Assembly: GCF_937912035.1 (NCBI RefSeq)
Contig: NZ_CALDPF010000028.1
Coordinates: 1-64,000, forward strand
Length of the DNA stretch: 64,000 nucleotides
Origin: an uncultured Bacteroides sp.
Lineage (GTDB): Bacteria > Bacteroidota > Bacteroidia > Bacteroidales > Bacteroidaceae
Reading direction: 5' to 3'
A program made the position numbers and the translations under genes. A model generated the notes under the pieces. It did not search any database. It was given only the letters and a program-made list of their open reading frames with translations, and was not told the origin of the DNA. Position 1 is the first letter of the stretch, and every line of letters starts with the position of its first letter. Positions 17,628 to 25,831 of this stretch are shown piece after piece.

Positions 17628-17671
17628 GTTCACTGAATGTTCACTAAACGTTTGCTGAACATCATTTGAAC
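17628..17671 (-). promoter_or_regulatory. Pho-box-like tandem repeats before pstS
   Basis: Read on the plus strand: GTTCACT (17628), GTTCACT (17639), GTTTGCT (17650), ATCATTT (17661), each separated by four bases GAAT, AAAC, GAAC, GAAC. A 7+4 (11-bp) direct repeat is the architecture bound by PhoB/OmpR-family regulators. It lies 58 bases upstream of pstS. Confidence 0.75.
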
Positions 17672-17676
17672 AATTA

Positions 17677-18681
17677 TTAAAGAGCGAATGAAGCGTTTAA
17701 GTATGCGTATGTAAGATTCTTCGTTCCGTCTGCCTTAGGTGCCCATATTCTGAAGTTAGGTGATAGCTTTACATATTTGCCCAACTTGAATTCCACACCT
17801 GCCATGCCTGCCATTCCGTCTTTAGCACTGTCCCATGAGTCTTTTGATGTGAGATAGTCCCAGCGTCCGTATATGTTGATTTTCTTTGTAAGGTTTATTG
17901 TTGTGTAAACAGAAGCACCACTCTTGTCGTTTCCGTTGGCAAACTTGGTGTTCTTCATCCAGTTGTATTCTGCTCCAAGAGAAAATGCAGAGTTTTTATA
18001 TCCTGCGAAAAATGCGATGTTTGTAGTTCCTTTTACATCGTCTTTGTTCTGTGCCGCATCTTTTATGCTCTGTCCGGCTTCGTTGTACGAACCGTATGCG
18101 CGTACCATAAATCCTTTTATCGGAGTGAGTGTCAAGCCGGCACCGTACTGGAGACCGTCGTCCACTTGTACTTTTTTGTAGCCTTCACCGTTTGCCACTA
18201 TTACGTCGGCAGAAAATATATCGCAAAATTTGTATGCTGCAGATACAGCGAGGTCGGCGCTACTACCGAACTTATATTCATCCTGGAATGATTTCATAAC
18301 GTAGCGTTTGCCCCAGAAATCTTCCTGAGTCTTGAACTGTGTTGTGCTTATCAAACCTCCGTTCAATGTCAGTCCTTCGTGTTTCCATGAAACCATTGCG
18401 TTTTTGATAAAGCCTACTCTCTGTATGTCATCAACGTCGTCTGACTGGTCAAAGTCCATAACCGCCTTTATCAAGAGATTGTGAGGTAATTTATACTGGT
18501 AGCCAATGTAAGCTCTGTCCAAATTAAAACCTCTGTCGTTGTTCACAGTTCCGAATCCTGAATGCAAATCAGAATAGATGGTAATGATTGCACTCCCTTT
18601 TTTCTCTTCTTCCTTTTCCTTTGCAAATGTTACTGTTGGTATTGTAAGTGCCAACATTACACTTAGTAAAATCTTTCTCAT
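17677..18681 (-). CDS. Outer-membrane phosphate-selective porin-like protein
   Basis: A beta-barrel outer-membrane protein that would let phosphate cross the outer membrane. The start at 18681 gives MRKILLSVMLALTIPTVTFA, a clean signal peptide; a longer in-frame start at 18756 would put 25 unlikely residues in front of it. The 334-aa precursor has alternating hydrophobic strands (GAGLTLTPIKGFMVRAYGSY, SVYTTINLTKKINIYGRWDY) and a C-terminal strand ending in Leu (AYLNASFAL). This resembles the porin O/P family. Its position directly before pstS, with 11-bp repeats before both, supports a phosphate role. Substrate selectivity is inferred. Confidence 0.8.
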   Translation of the reverse strand: MRKILLSVMLALTIPTVTFAKEKEEEKKGSAIITIYSDLHSGFGTVNNDRGFNLDRAYIGYQYKLPHNLLIKAVMDFDQSDDVDDIQRVGFIKNAMVSWKHEGLTLNGGLISTTQFKTQEDFWGKRYVMKSFQDEYKFGSSADLAVSAAYKFCDIFSADVIVANGEGYKKVQVDDGLQYGAGLTLTPIKGFMVRAYGSYNEAGQSIKDAAQNKDDVKGTTNIAFFAGYKNSAFSLGAEYNWMKNTKFANGNDKSGASVYTTINLTKKINIYGRWDYLTSKDSWDSAKDGMAGMAGVEFKLGKYVKLSPNFRIWAPKADGTKNLTYAYLNASFAL

Positions 18682-18727
18682 ATTTATAGCTTGCTTAATT
18701 TTCACGATGCAAAAATGACTGTTTAGT

Positions 18728-18847
18728 GTTACAAACATGTTACAATTGCTTAACATTAATATTAATATGATTTTATTCTCTTAATGTATATGTCTAATAA
18801 TTAGTTTATTAAATACAAATGCAATACATGTTACAAATATGTTACAT
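18728..18847 (-). promoter_or_regulatory. Two Pho-box-like clusters before the porin gene
   Basis: Proximal cluster: GTTACAA-ACAT-GTTACAA-TTGC-TTAACAT at 18728-18756. Distal cluster: GTTACAA-ATAT-GTTACAT at 18830-18847. The 7+4 spacing is the same as before pstS, pointing to the same PhoB-type regulator. Confidence 0.65.
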
Positions 18848-18883
18848 GGAATATAACCTTGTTTGTGATATGTATATAATAAG

Positions 18884-18944
18884 AAATGAGCAAATATCCA
18901 TAGAATAATTGGTGATTTAACCAATATAGGATACTTGCTCATTT
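18884..18944 (-). terminator. Terminator of the heparinase-like gene
   Basis: AAATGAGCAAATATCC (18884-18899) pairs with GGATACTTGCTCATTT (18929-18944) with one mismatch, and a second nested stem ATTGGT/ACCAAT (18908-18925) lies in the loop. T-rich sequence follows on both strands. Confidence 0.75.
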
Positions 18945-19000
18945 TTTCGGAATATAAGCTTGCAAATATCTTTAAAATAATTTGCAAACGTTTTTCAATA

Positions 19001-20929
19001 CTACTTTATAATGAACTTGTAGCTTCCCTCAAGTCTCTTTTGTGTATCAATCAATACAATACGGTATATCTGTTTTCCCCATACGTTTGAGAGTCGTGTA
19101 TCTGGAAGTTCTATGGTCTCAAGTGTGGCCTTGAAGTTTGCAGGATATTCAAGTGTGGCATGTTCGTTACCTACTTTAATACTTACTTTTCCAGCTTTGC
19201 TAATATCTATGTCTCCCCATACAAGGAAATTCACCTGATTATAAGATTTTGTCTCTTTCAGAGAGAATTTGTCTGTTATTACAAGACGTTTATTCTCTAA
19301 TTTATATGCGCGTGTCCAGCTATTTACGCCTGCTTCTTCAGGGTATGCTGTAGAAATATCGGCAGAGAAGTAACGCTGTTTCTCTTTGCATACAACATTC
19401 GTTGCTTTGTATTCCTGTCCGAAACGTTGTGGAATACCGTTTATCATAGGCAGATTGTGGTAGTTGCTTTGCATTGTCCAAATGGAATATCTTTCGCTAC
19501 TGAATGTCTGGCGTGTATATGTTCCTACTCCTGCATCAATAAGCATAGGTGTGTTGTTGATGTAAAGTGAGAATGTCCCGGCGTCGTTATGATTGTGGCT
19601 CTCGTTGTTGAAGCCTCCCTTTGTGGCAAGGAACCAACCTGAGTTGTTTGTAAGATAACAGAATTCTGTTTCAGGATACCATGTACATGCAGGGACATTG
19701 TGAGCAGGTTCGGTCTGTTCCAACTCTTTATTCAGCAGTACACACTGTAATGTACGGAATACATCATTCCCTAGAGGTATAGTAGGACGTTTCCCTTTGA
19801 GCAGATATGCTGCAAACTGCATCATCTCTTCGCTGCCTACTGCACGTCCGTAGCGGTAAATCAATGGAGCATCGCCGCCGCCTTTTGCTGAAGCGTCAGC
19901 AAAGTTTACTACCCAACCGTCGCCAACATACGAACGGCTGATATATTCACCCATGCGGCGTATCATAGGATTTTTGAATAGAGATACTTTTCCGTTTGTA
20001 CCGTCGGACAGTATCTGTAGATAGTCATACATCTTTCCAGCTGCGTGTCCCCAATAAGAAGGTCCTTCTTCGCATGCTCCGTCAGATTTTACGAAATTGA
20101 TGAATTTATCTACTGACTGCATTGTTCGCCATACTGCATCAGTAAGTTTGTCACGATCCTCTTCAAGAAGAAGATAACACTGAAGTACATTTGAGTTACA
20201 CCAAGGATTCCAGTTGTTTATAATCTCTCCAGGTTTCCAGTAGAAAGCCATCCACCATTCGCGGTCGTTTTCCATGTAAGGGTCAAGAATACGTTCCTGA
20301 AGTTCGTGGCGCAGCCGAAGCGATATAACCGGATCTGCCTTATCGAATGTATCGTGGAAGAAATAATATACCCATGCCAACATAGAACCGTAGTTACCGG
20401 AACCAAGGTCTATGATTTGCTCACGCCAGTCCGGCATAGAGCGTTTGGTGCTTTGTCTTGGCAAGTGTGCAGACAGAACCCATGAAGTCATTTCACAGCT
20501 GAAGAATACACCGTTTATCAGTTGGTCGATAAAACGTCCTTTTCCTTCAGCAAGTTCGGCCATCATAAGTACGTTTATGGCTTTGCGATTTGCTTCGTAT
20601 GGATTCTGCATAATGTTTCTTTCGCCGCTACGTTCGTATTCCAGATAGTCAGTAGCACGTATTACCTGCCATTTGTAGTCGAGAATCTTTTCTCCGGCTT
20701 TGATGAGTGTCTGCCTGTCTTCTTCGCTGAGTAGTGAATTCCAGCCTTCGCGGTCGGAATATTCAGGATATGGTACCCAGGCACCGTTCATTACCAATGC
20801 TTCCTTAAGCTGTCCTTTTGTGATGTAATTTTGCAATAAATTTCTTTCGGTGTATGCATACGAGGCTGATACTATTAGTGTAAGTAGGCAGCATACACTC
20901 CATAAGCGCAGTAAATAGTGATTCTTCAT
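19001..20929 (-). CDS. Heparinase II/III-family polysaccharide lyase-like protein
   Basis: A 642-aa secreted protein. It has a signal peptide (to about residue 25), a long helical region of about 350 residues of the toroid type (NNWNPWCNSNVLQCYLLLEE; DGACEEGPSYWGHAAGKMYD) and a C-terminal beta region of the heparinase II/III type, entered at ESHNHNDAGTFSLYINNTPM. In characterised relatives the helical-domain Tyr/Asn and the His of the NHND region act in beta-elimination of uronate-containing glycans. The substrate cannot be told: heparan-, alginate-, hyaluronan- and exopolysaccharide-active members all share this layout. It is a single-gene unit with its own terminator and no sulfatase or SusC/D partner. 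Confidence 0.82.
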   Translation of the reverse strand: MKNHYLLRLWSVCCLLTLIVSASYAYTERNLLQNYITKGQLKEALVMNGAWVPYPEYSDREGWNSLLSEEDRQTLIKAGEKILDYKWQVIRATDYLEYERSGERNIMQNPYEANRKAINVLMMAELAEGKGRFIDQLINGVFFSCEMTSWVLSAHLPRQSTKRSMPDWREQIIDLGSGNYGSMLAWVYYFFHDTFDKADPVISLRLRHELQERILDPYMENDREWWMAFYWKPGEIINNWNPWCNSNVLQCYLLLEEDRDKLTDAVWRTMQSVDKFINFVKSDGACEEGPSYWGHAAGKMYDYLQILSDGTNGKVSLFKNPMIRRMGEYISRSYVGDGWVVNFADASAKGGGDAPLIYRYGRAVGSEEMMQFAAYLLKGKRPTIPLGNDVFRTLQCVLLNKELEQTEPAHNVPACTWYPETEFCYLTNNSGWFLATKGGFNNESHNHNDAGTFSLYINNTPMLIDAGVGTYTRQTFSSERYSIWTMQSNYHNLPMINGIPQRFGQEYKATNVVCKEKQRYFSADISTAYPEEAGVNSWTRAYKLENKRLVITDKFSLKETKSYNQVNFLVWGDIDISKAGKVSIKVGNEHATLEYPANFKATLETIELPDTRLSNVWGKQIYRIVLIDTQKRLEGSYKFIIK

Positions 20930-21029
20930 TCTTGATAAAATTAATAGGTTAAATGTGAGTTCGATGTAAATGATAATATATTTATTGGGTTATAATGAAT
21001 ATTACAATTGTGAATATATAGAACATTTC

Positions 21030-22118
21030 CTATTTACGGTTTATGATTTCTTCCACTGTTTTAATCATCATGTCTCCGCGCAAGTTACGCTTCAAGATGG
21101 TACCATCTGGCGAGAACAAGATTATGTGTGGGATACCATCCACCCCATACATCTGGGTGGACTTGTTTTCTTTGTCAAAAATCTGTGGCCAAGTAACTCC
21201 TTCTGAGTCCATGGCTTTCTTCAGGTTCTCCTGATTGTCCCATACAAATAGGCCTATCACGGTTAATCCTTTATCTTTGTACTTGTTATGTAGTCTGGCC
21301 AGATTAGGTATTTCTCCTTTACATGGGCCACACCAACTTGCCCACATGTCCATTAATACGTAATTTCCTTTACCAATGAAGTCAGAGAGAGCAATGTTGT
21401 TCCCTTCAGCATCAGTACCTGTAATATCTATGTATGGCATACCTTCAGCTGTCTTTTCCTGAGCTTCAATTTTTTTGCTTATTCTTTGTACTGTCTTGGT
21501 GGATTTCAACCAATTACCGAACTTTTCAAGAAGAACTTTCTGTTGTTCTAGTGGAGTAAAGTCGAAGAGTTGCGAATACAGGAGGGTATATCCAAAAGCA
21601 TCATCCCAATGACCTTCGTATAAAGCCGCACATTTATCAGCAATTGATTCCTTTTGCAACTTTACGAACTCTTTCATCTGGGAATCAAAAGCCTGTTTGT
21701 CGTTCCCGCATTGTTCCATGATTTCTTGACGACGTCGGTTAATAAGTTCATTGATACTATCTTCAGCCAGTGCCAGTTGGGCAACTTTATCGTTCAGCGG
21801 AGTTCCAGATGGTTGATTGTGCTTTTGCAAGTCTACCCGAATATTACCATTTTCCAGAATAAAATTAGCATACACACCTCTGTCTACATCAATACGGCAA
21901 TAAGATGCTGTATCGACCTGTCCTTTGAACGTGAACTGATTATTTTCAATGATAGTGCTGTCTATATAACGGTTATCGTCGTAACGCAAAATATAGATTT
22001 TCTTTCCATTTGCTGATGAGTCACTTACCACACCTGTTACAGAATATTCGCTAGAATGAGGAGAGGGGCTACATGCATATAAAATCCCCAAAAAGCTTAC
22101 GAAGATAATATTTTTCAT
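21030..22118 (-). CDS. DUF4369/TlpA-type thioredoxin lipoprotein
   Basis: A 362-aa lipoprotein (lipobox ILYACS, Cys16) with two parts: an N-terminal DUF4369-like beta domain (about residues 20-120) and a C-terminal AhpC/TSA-Redoxin domain with the active site WASWCGPCKGEIP. Such proteins are very common in Bacteroidetes and act as periplasmic thiol-disulfide reductases, probably keeping cysteines of secreted proteins or cytochromes reduced. The gene stands alone between the heparinase-like gene and tyrS, so no client is suggested by context. Confidence 0.9.
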   Translation of the reverse strand: MKNIIFVSFLGILYACSPSPHSSEYSVTGVVSDSSANGKKIYILRYDDNRYIDSTIIENNQFTFKGQVDTASYCRIDVDRGVYANFILENGNIRVDLQKHNQPSGTPLNDKVAQLALAEDSINELINRRRQEIMEQCGNDKQAFDSQMKEFVKLQKESIADKCAALYEGHWDDAFGYTLLYSQLFDFTPLEQQKVLLEKFGNWLKSTKTVQRISKKIEAQEKTAEGMPYIDITGTDAEGNNIALSDFIGKGNYVLMDMWASWCGPCKGEIPNLARLHNKYKDKGLTVIGLFVWDNQENLKKAMDSEGVTWPQIFDKENKSTQMYGVDGIPHIILFSPDGTILKRNLRGDMMIKTVEEIINRK

Positions 22119-22241
22119 AATTAACCAGGATATTGTATATTTATTAAATGATTACCGTTATATTTCCAAAGTCTAAAGTTACAAAGGTTTATTGTATAGC
22201 CGATAATTTTTGCAAATATTAATAATCAGCTATAATAAAAA

Positions 22242-22267
22242 AGGGTCGCAGAATGTTCTACGACCCT
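22242..22267 (-). terminator. tyrS terminator
   Basis: AGGGTCG (22242-22248) pairs with CGACCCT (22261-22267); on the minus strand the stem is followed by a run of T. Confidence 0.85.
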
Positions 22268-22287
22268 GAAAAATGTGTATTGTTTTT

Positions 22288-23580
22288 TTATTTTGCAATA
22301 ACCAGATAATAGTTTTTCTTTCCACGCTGTACGAGAAGATATTTACCGTCAAGCAAATCTTCGCTTGTGATAGTCTGGTCGAATGCAGCAAGTTTCTCTT
22401 TGTTCAAAGAAACTCCACCGCCCTGTACCAGCTTTCTCATTTCGCCTTTTGAAGGGAAGATGTTTGTCTTTTCAGCAAACAGGTCAACAGCTTTTATTCC
22501 GGCCTCGATATCTGCCTTGGCAACTTCGAACTGTGGAACACCTTCAAATACTGAAAGAAGAGTATCTTCGTCAAGTTTCTTCAGAGCTTCTGAAGTTGCA
22601 TTACCGAACAGGATTCCTGATGCTTCAACTGCTGCATTGTAGTCTTCTTCAGAGTGAACCATGATAGTAACTTCCTTGGCAAGGCGTTTCTGAAGAACGC
22701 GCAAGTGAGGAGCTGTTTCATGTTCAGCTATCAGGCTGTCGATTTCTTCTTTTGATATTGAAGTGAAAATCTTGATATATTTCTTAGCGTCTTCGTCGCT
22801 GACGTTGAGCCAGAACTGATAGAATTTATATGGAGATGTATATCGAGGATCCAACCATATATTTCCTGACTCTGTCTTACCGAACTTACCACCGTCGGCT
22901 TTTGTTATAAGCGGACATGTAAGTGCGTAAACCTCACCACCGTTTGTACGGCGAATCAGTTCGGCACCTGTGGTGATGTTACCCCACTGGTCGGAACCGC
23001 CCAACTGAAGTTTACAGTTCTTGGTTTCATACAGATGCAGGAAGTCATATCCTTGCAGCAGCTGATAAGTGAATTCAGTGAATGAAAGTCCGTCGCGTGC
23101 CTCTCCGTTAAGACGTTTCTGTACAGAATCTTTTGCCATCATGTAGTTTACGGTGATGTGCTTTCCTACTGTACGTGCGAAGTCGAGGAATGAGAAGTCT
23201 TTCATCCAGTCATAGTTGTTTACCAGTTCTGCCTTGTTTGGGGCGTCCGATTCGAAATCGAGGAATTTGCCCAACTGCTTCTTGATACACTCCTGATTAT
23301 GGCGCAATGTTTCTTCGTCCAACAGGTTACGTTCCTGTGATTTTCCGGACGGGTCGCCAATCATACCTGTAGCACCACCTACAAGAGCCAACGGCTTGTG
23401 GCCGCAACGCTGGAAATGTCTTAACATCATAACACCGCATAAGTGACCGATGTGCAAAGAGTCTGCAGTAGGGTCAATACCGAGGTAAGCTGTTACCATT
23501 TCTTTTTCAAGTAGTTCTTCTGTGCCTGGCATCATGGTGTGTACCATTCCGCGCCATCTTAATTCTTCTACAAAGTTCAT
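22288..23580 (-). CDS. tyrS: Tyrosyl-tRNA synthetase
   Basis: Class I aminoacyl-tRNA synthetase that charges tRNA-Tyr. The 430-aa protein has the HIGH motif (residues 43-46, in DSLHIGHLCG), the KMSKS-type loop as KFGKT, and a C-terminal S4-like RNA-binding domain (FPSKGEMRKLVQGGGVSLN). The length and the KFGKT form are those of bacterial TyrRS type 1. It is transcribed alone, with a -7 box (TAATTTTG on the minus strand, 23649-23656) and an intrinsic terminator. No T-box is seen. Confidence 0.97.
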   Translation of the reverse strand: MNFVEELRWRGMVHTMMPGTEELLEKEMVTAYLGIDPTADSLHIGHLCGVMMLRHFQRCGHKPLALVGGATGMIGDPSGKSQERNLLDEETLRHNQECIKKQLGKFLDFESDAPNKAELVNNYDWMKDFSFLDFARTVGKHITVNYMMAKDSVQKRLNGEARDGLSFTEFTYQLLQGYDFLHLYETKNCKLQLGGSDQWGNITTGAELIRRTNGGEVYALTCPLITKADGGKFGKTESGNIWLDPRYTSPYKFYQFWLNVSDEDAKKYIKIFTSISKEEIDSLIAEHETAPHLRVLQKRLAKEVTIMVHSEEDYNAAVEASGILFGNATSEALKKLDEDTLLSVFEGVPQFEVAKADIEAGIKAVDLFAEKTNIFPSKGEMRKLVQGGGVSLNKEKLAAFDQTITSEDLLDGKYLLVQRGKKNYYLVIAK

Positions 23581-23617
23581 CGAATGAAATTCTTAGTTTA
23601 ACATATAAAATTTTTGG

Positions 23618-23656
23618 TTTAACTTCGTTTACCGTTAGTTGTTGATGGCAAAATTA
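23618..23656 (-). promoter_or_regulatory. tyrS promoter and leader element
   Basis: The -7 box is TAATTTTG (minus strand, 23649-23656). Just downstream in the leader, 23618-23640 matches 11485-11507 in the DUF2723 leader at 20 of 23 positions. Confidence 0.5.
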
Positions 23657-23682
23657 CGACACTTTATCTGAATAACCAATTT

Positions 23683-24327
23683 TTATCTATTAAAAAAGAG
23701 ACGTTTAGCATTTTCTGATGCGATGTTCTGTATTTTATCAGTCGGAATGTCAAGTGTTTTCGCTGCATTTGTGATTATTTCTATGATGTTTCCGCTGTGT
23801 TCGTCTGTCTCAAACAATAGTCTGTCGTGGGGTGTTATTTTTATTGATTCAGTGTTATATAACTTTCCGAAAGACAAATAGAATCCATTGCTTAAGTATT
23901 GTAATGCCTGTTCAGGTTTTCCACGGAAACCATGTATGATCCATGCCTGTTTTGGCTTTATGGATTTTCTTAGTTTTATTATTTCGTTAGATGTCTTTAC
24001 GGAGTGTATTATGAGGGGGAGTTCAAGTTCTTCTGATAAGGTTATACAGTTGCAGAATGCTTCATACTGTAGATTGATATCTGTATTGCACAGTTTGTCT
24101 GTTCCGCATTCGCCTATTGCAATTACGCGTTTGTCGTTTATTGCAGTTTGTTTTATCCATTCAGTCTGTTCTTCTATGTCGTCTGCAGTAACATACCACG
24201 GATGGATACCTATAGAAATATGTATTGCTGATATGAAATCTACGGTATCCTTGTCTTTCATGCAGAAACTGTTTATTTTGTATTCATGCATGGCTGAAAC
24301 GTTGTGTGAATGGATATCAGTAATCAT
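23683..24327 (-). CDS. TatD-family metal-dependent hydrolase
   Basis: A 214-aa amidohydrolase-fold protein related to TatD DNases. Metal ligands visible are DIHSHN at the N-terminus (HxH), the Glu of GECGTD, the His of LPLIIHSVK, the His of WIIHGFRGK and the Asp of LLFETDEHSG. It is shorter than typical TatD (about 260 aa) but keeps the whole ligand set. Known members are 3'-5' DNases or RNases; the substrate here is not known. The start is 17 bases from yidD, so it is probably read from the same transcript as rnpA-yidD. Confidence 0.9.
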   Translation of the reverse strand: MITDIHSHNVSAMHEYKINSFCMKDKDTVDFISAIHISIGIHPWYVTADDIEEQTEWIKQTAINDKRVIAIGECGTDKLCNTDINLQYEAFCNCITLSEELELPLIIHSVKTSNEIIKLRKSIKPKQAWIIHGFRGKPEQALQYLSNGFYLSFGKLYNTESIKITPHDRLLFETDEHSGNIIEIITNAAKTLDIPTDKIQNIASENAKRLFFNR

Positions 24328-24344
24328 GATAGTGGTATATTGGA

Positions 24345-24575
24345 TTAAGGCACAGGATCATATCCTGAACCACCCCACGGATGGCAGCGGAGGACTCTTC
24401 TTATAGTGAGGTACAAACCTTTGACAGGACCGTGTTTCTTTAAGGCCTCTATGGCGTATTGTGAGCACGTAGGGGTGAACCTGCATGACGGAGGTGTAAA
24501 CGGCGAAATACAGTTTCTGTAAAAATATACCGGAGCCAGTAGCAGATAAGTAAATATCAGTTTTATGGTTTTCAT
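24345..24575 (-). CDS. yidD: Membrane protein insertion efficiency factor YidD
   Basis: A 76-aa amphipathic membrane-associated protein that helps the Sec/YidC route insert inner-membrane proteins. It has the family core CRFTPTCSQYAIEAL with its cysteines and the ending CHPWGGSGYDPVP. It starts 3 bases after the rnpA stop, the classical rnpA-yidD order, though yidC is not adjacent. Confidence 0.93.
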   Translation of the reverse strand: MKTIKLIFTYLLLAPVYFYRNCISPFTPPSCRFTPTCSQYAIEALKKHGPVKGLYLTIRRVLRCHPWGGSGYDPVP

Positions 24576-24578
24576 CTT

Positions 24579-24974
24579 TCACACAAACTTTTCGGCAGTA
24601 AGCTGAAGCAGCTTAATTACTTTACTTTCTATTTCAGAAGAGTCACATAACTCGTTCCCGAGCCAGATGAAAGCTATTGCTGCTTTTTTATTTTCTTTTT
24701 CCAGAAAGTCTTTCAGTATGAACTTGTTTTTCCTGTAGGCCTCTCTTATCTGTCTTTTTACACGGTTTCTTTTTACGGCTCTTTTGAATTTCTTTTTCGG
24801 GACACTTATCAGAAGTGATATTGTGGGGAGCGACTCTTCCTCTACAGGCATATAGACTATTCTGAGCGGGAATGCCGGCAGAGACTTGCTTCCACCTGAA
24901 AACAGCTTTTCTATGATTATTTTGCTGTTCAGTCTCTCTTCCTTCTGTAATGTGAATATTTTCTTCTCGCTCAT
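24579..24974 (-). CDS. rnpA: Ribonuclease P protein component
   Basis: Basic 131-aa protein subunit of RNase P, which matures tRNA 5' ends with the rnpB RNA. It carries the signature FKRAVKRNRVKRQIREAYR and a preceding beta-strand region (LLISVPKKK). Its promoter (-7 TAACTTTG, minus strand 25022-25029) sits inside the loop of the hemD terminator. rpmH is not next to it. Confidence 0.95.
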   Translation of the reverse strand: MSEKKIFTLQKEERLNSKIIIEKLFSGGSKSLPAFPLRIVYMPVEEESLPTISLLISVPKKKFKRAVKRNRVKRQIREAYRKNKFILKDFLEKENKKAAIAFIWLGNELCDSSEIESKVIKLLQLTAEKFV

Positions 24975-25002
24975 TAATCTTTATTTTATGGTTAAAAAAA
25001 CA

Positions 25003-25058
25003 AATCGGGAGTTCCGCACCGCAAAGTTAAAAACTTTCCTGATACAAAACTCCCGATT
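25003..25058 (-). terminator. hemD terminator with rnpA promoter in its loop
   Basis: AATCGGGAGTT (25003-25013) pairs perfectly with AACTCCCGATT (25048-25058), and the minus strand continues into a T-rich run. The 34-base loop contains CAAAGTTA (25022-25029), which is TAACTTTG on the minus strand, the likely rnpA -7 box. Confidence 0.75.
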
Positions 25059-25080
25059 ATGGGTGATATTTATTCTTTTA

Positions 25081-25827
25081 TTACTTATTATGCTCGCGAA
25101 TGAAAGAATCAAGTGCGGCAGGCATTGACGGAGCTGCTGCAGATGGAGCTTCAAGATCAAGACGCAGTCCTGCATCTTTCACAGCCTTGGCTGTTGTAGG
25201 TCCGAAACATCCTATTGCGATGTCCTTCTGCTCGAAGTTAGGGAAGTTCTTCATCAACGATTGTATTCCTGCAGGGCTGAAGAATACCAACATATCGTAA
25301 TCAAAACTTTCTTCCGGTGTGAAGTCATTGCTTACAGTGCGATACATGATAGCCTCTGTGTGCTGTATCTTGTGTTTGTCGAGCAAGTCTTTAACTTCAT
25401 CGTTATGAACATCCGACATTGGGATGAAATACTTCTCTGTATTGTGCTTGATAATTGTAGGCAGCAAATCAGCAAATTTTCCACTAGGGCCGAAGAATAC
25501 CTTGCGTTTTCTGTACTGTACATATTTCTGTATGTAAAGTGCGATAGCTTCTGATGTACAGAAATATTTCATTGTTTCCGGTATCGTAACACGCAGATCC
25601 ACACAAAGATTAAAGAAGTGGTCTATTGCATGGCGTGATGTAAACACGATAGCTGTATGGTCCAAAATAGATACTTTCTGCTGTCTGAATTCCTTTGCAG
25701 TAAGGCTTTCTACTTTTATAAACGGGCGAAAATCTATCTTCACTCCGTATTTCTCAGCAATGTCAAAATAAGGAGACTTCTCTGTTGTCGGTTTTGGCTG
25801 AGAAACAAGAACTTTCTTTATCTTCAA
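25081..25827 (-). CDS. hemD: Uroporphyrinogen-III synthase
   Basis: A 248-aa two-domain cytoplasmic enzyme that closes and isomerises hydroxymethylbilane to uroporphyrinogen III in haem and sirohaem synthesis. Visible family features are VSQPKP at the start, IVFTSRHAIDHFF, a hinge, and FFSPAGIQSLMKNF followed by AIGCFGPTTAKAVKDAGL. HemD is poorly conserved, but this order is diagnostic. It follows the DUF4271 gene by 4 bases, a pairing common in Bacteroidetes. It ends in a clear terminator. Confidence 0.93.
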   Translation of the reverse strand: MKIKKVLVSQPKPTTEKSPYFDIAEKYGVKIDFRPFIKVESLTAKEFRQQKVSILDHTAIVFTSRHAIDHFFNLCVDLRVTIPETMKYFCTSEAIALYIQKYVQYRKRKVFFGPSGKFADLLPTIIKHNTEKYFIPMSDVHNDEVKDLLDKHKIQHTEAIMYRTVSNDFTPEESFDYDMLVFFSPAGIQSLMKNFPNFEQKDIAIGCFGPTTAKAVKDAGLRLDLEAPSAAAPSMPAALDSFIREHNK

Positions 25828-25831
25828 TGCT

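Larger units (their letters stand above)
18682..19000. other. 319-bp intergenic region upstream of the porin
   Basis: No credible gene; a 68-aa open frame at 18781-18987 lies across the terminator stem and is AT-rich. The region holds two groups of 11-bp direct repeats (GTTACAA at 18728 and 18739 with TTAACAT at 18750; GTTACAA at 18830 and GTTACAT at 18841) and the terminator of the heparinase-like gene. Confidence 0.7.

Noticed and set aside
18781..18987. 68-aa frame in the region upstream of the porin
   Set aside because: It spans the heparinase terminator stem and a Pho-like repeat and has no recognisable sequence; judged non-coding.
24358..24582. 74-aa frame overlapping yidD
   Set aside because: It is the other reading frame of yidD, which itself has the full family signature.
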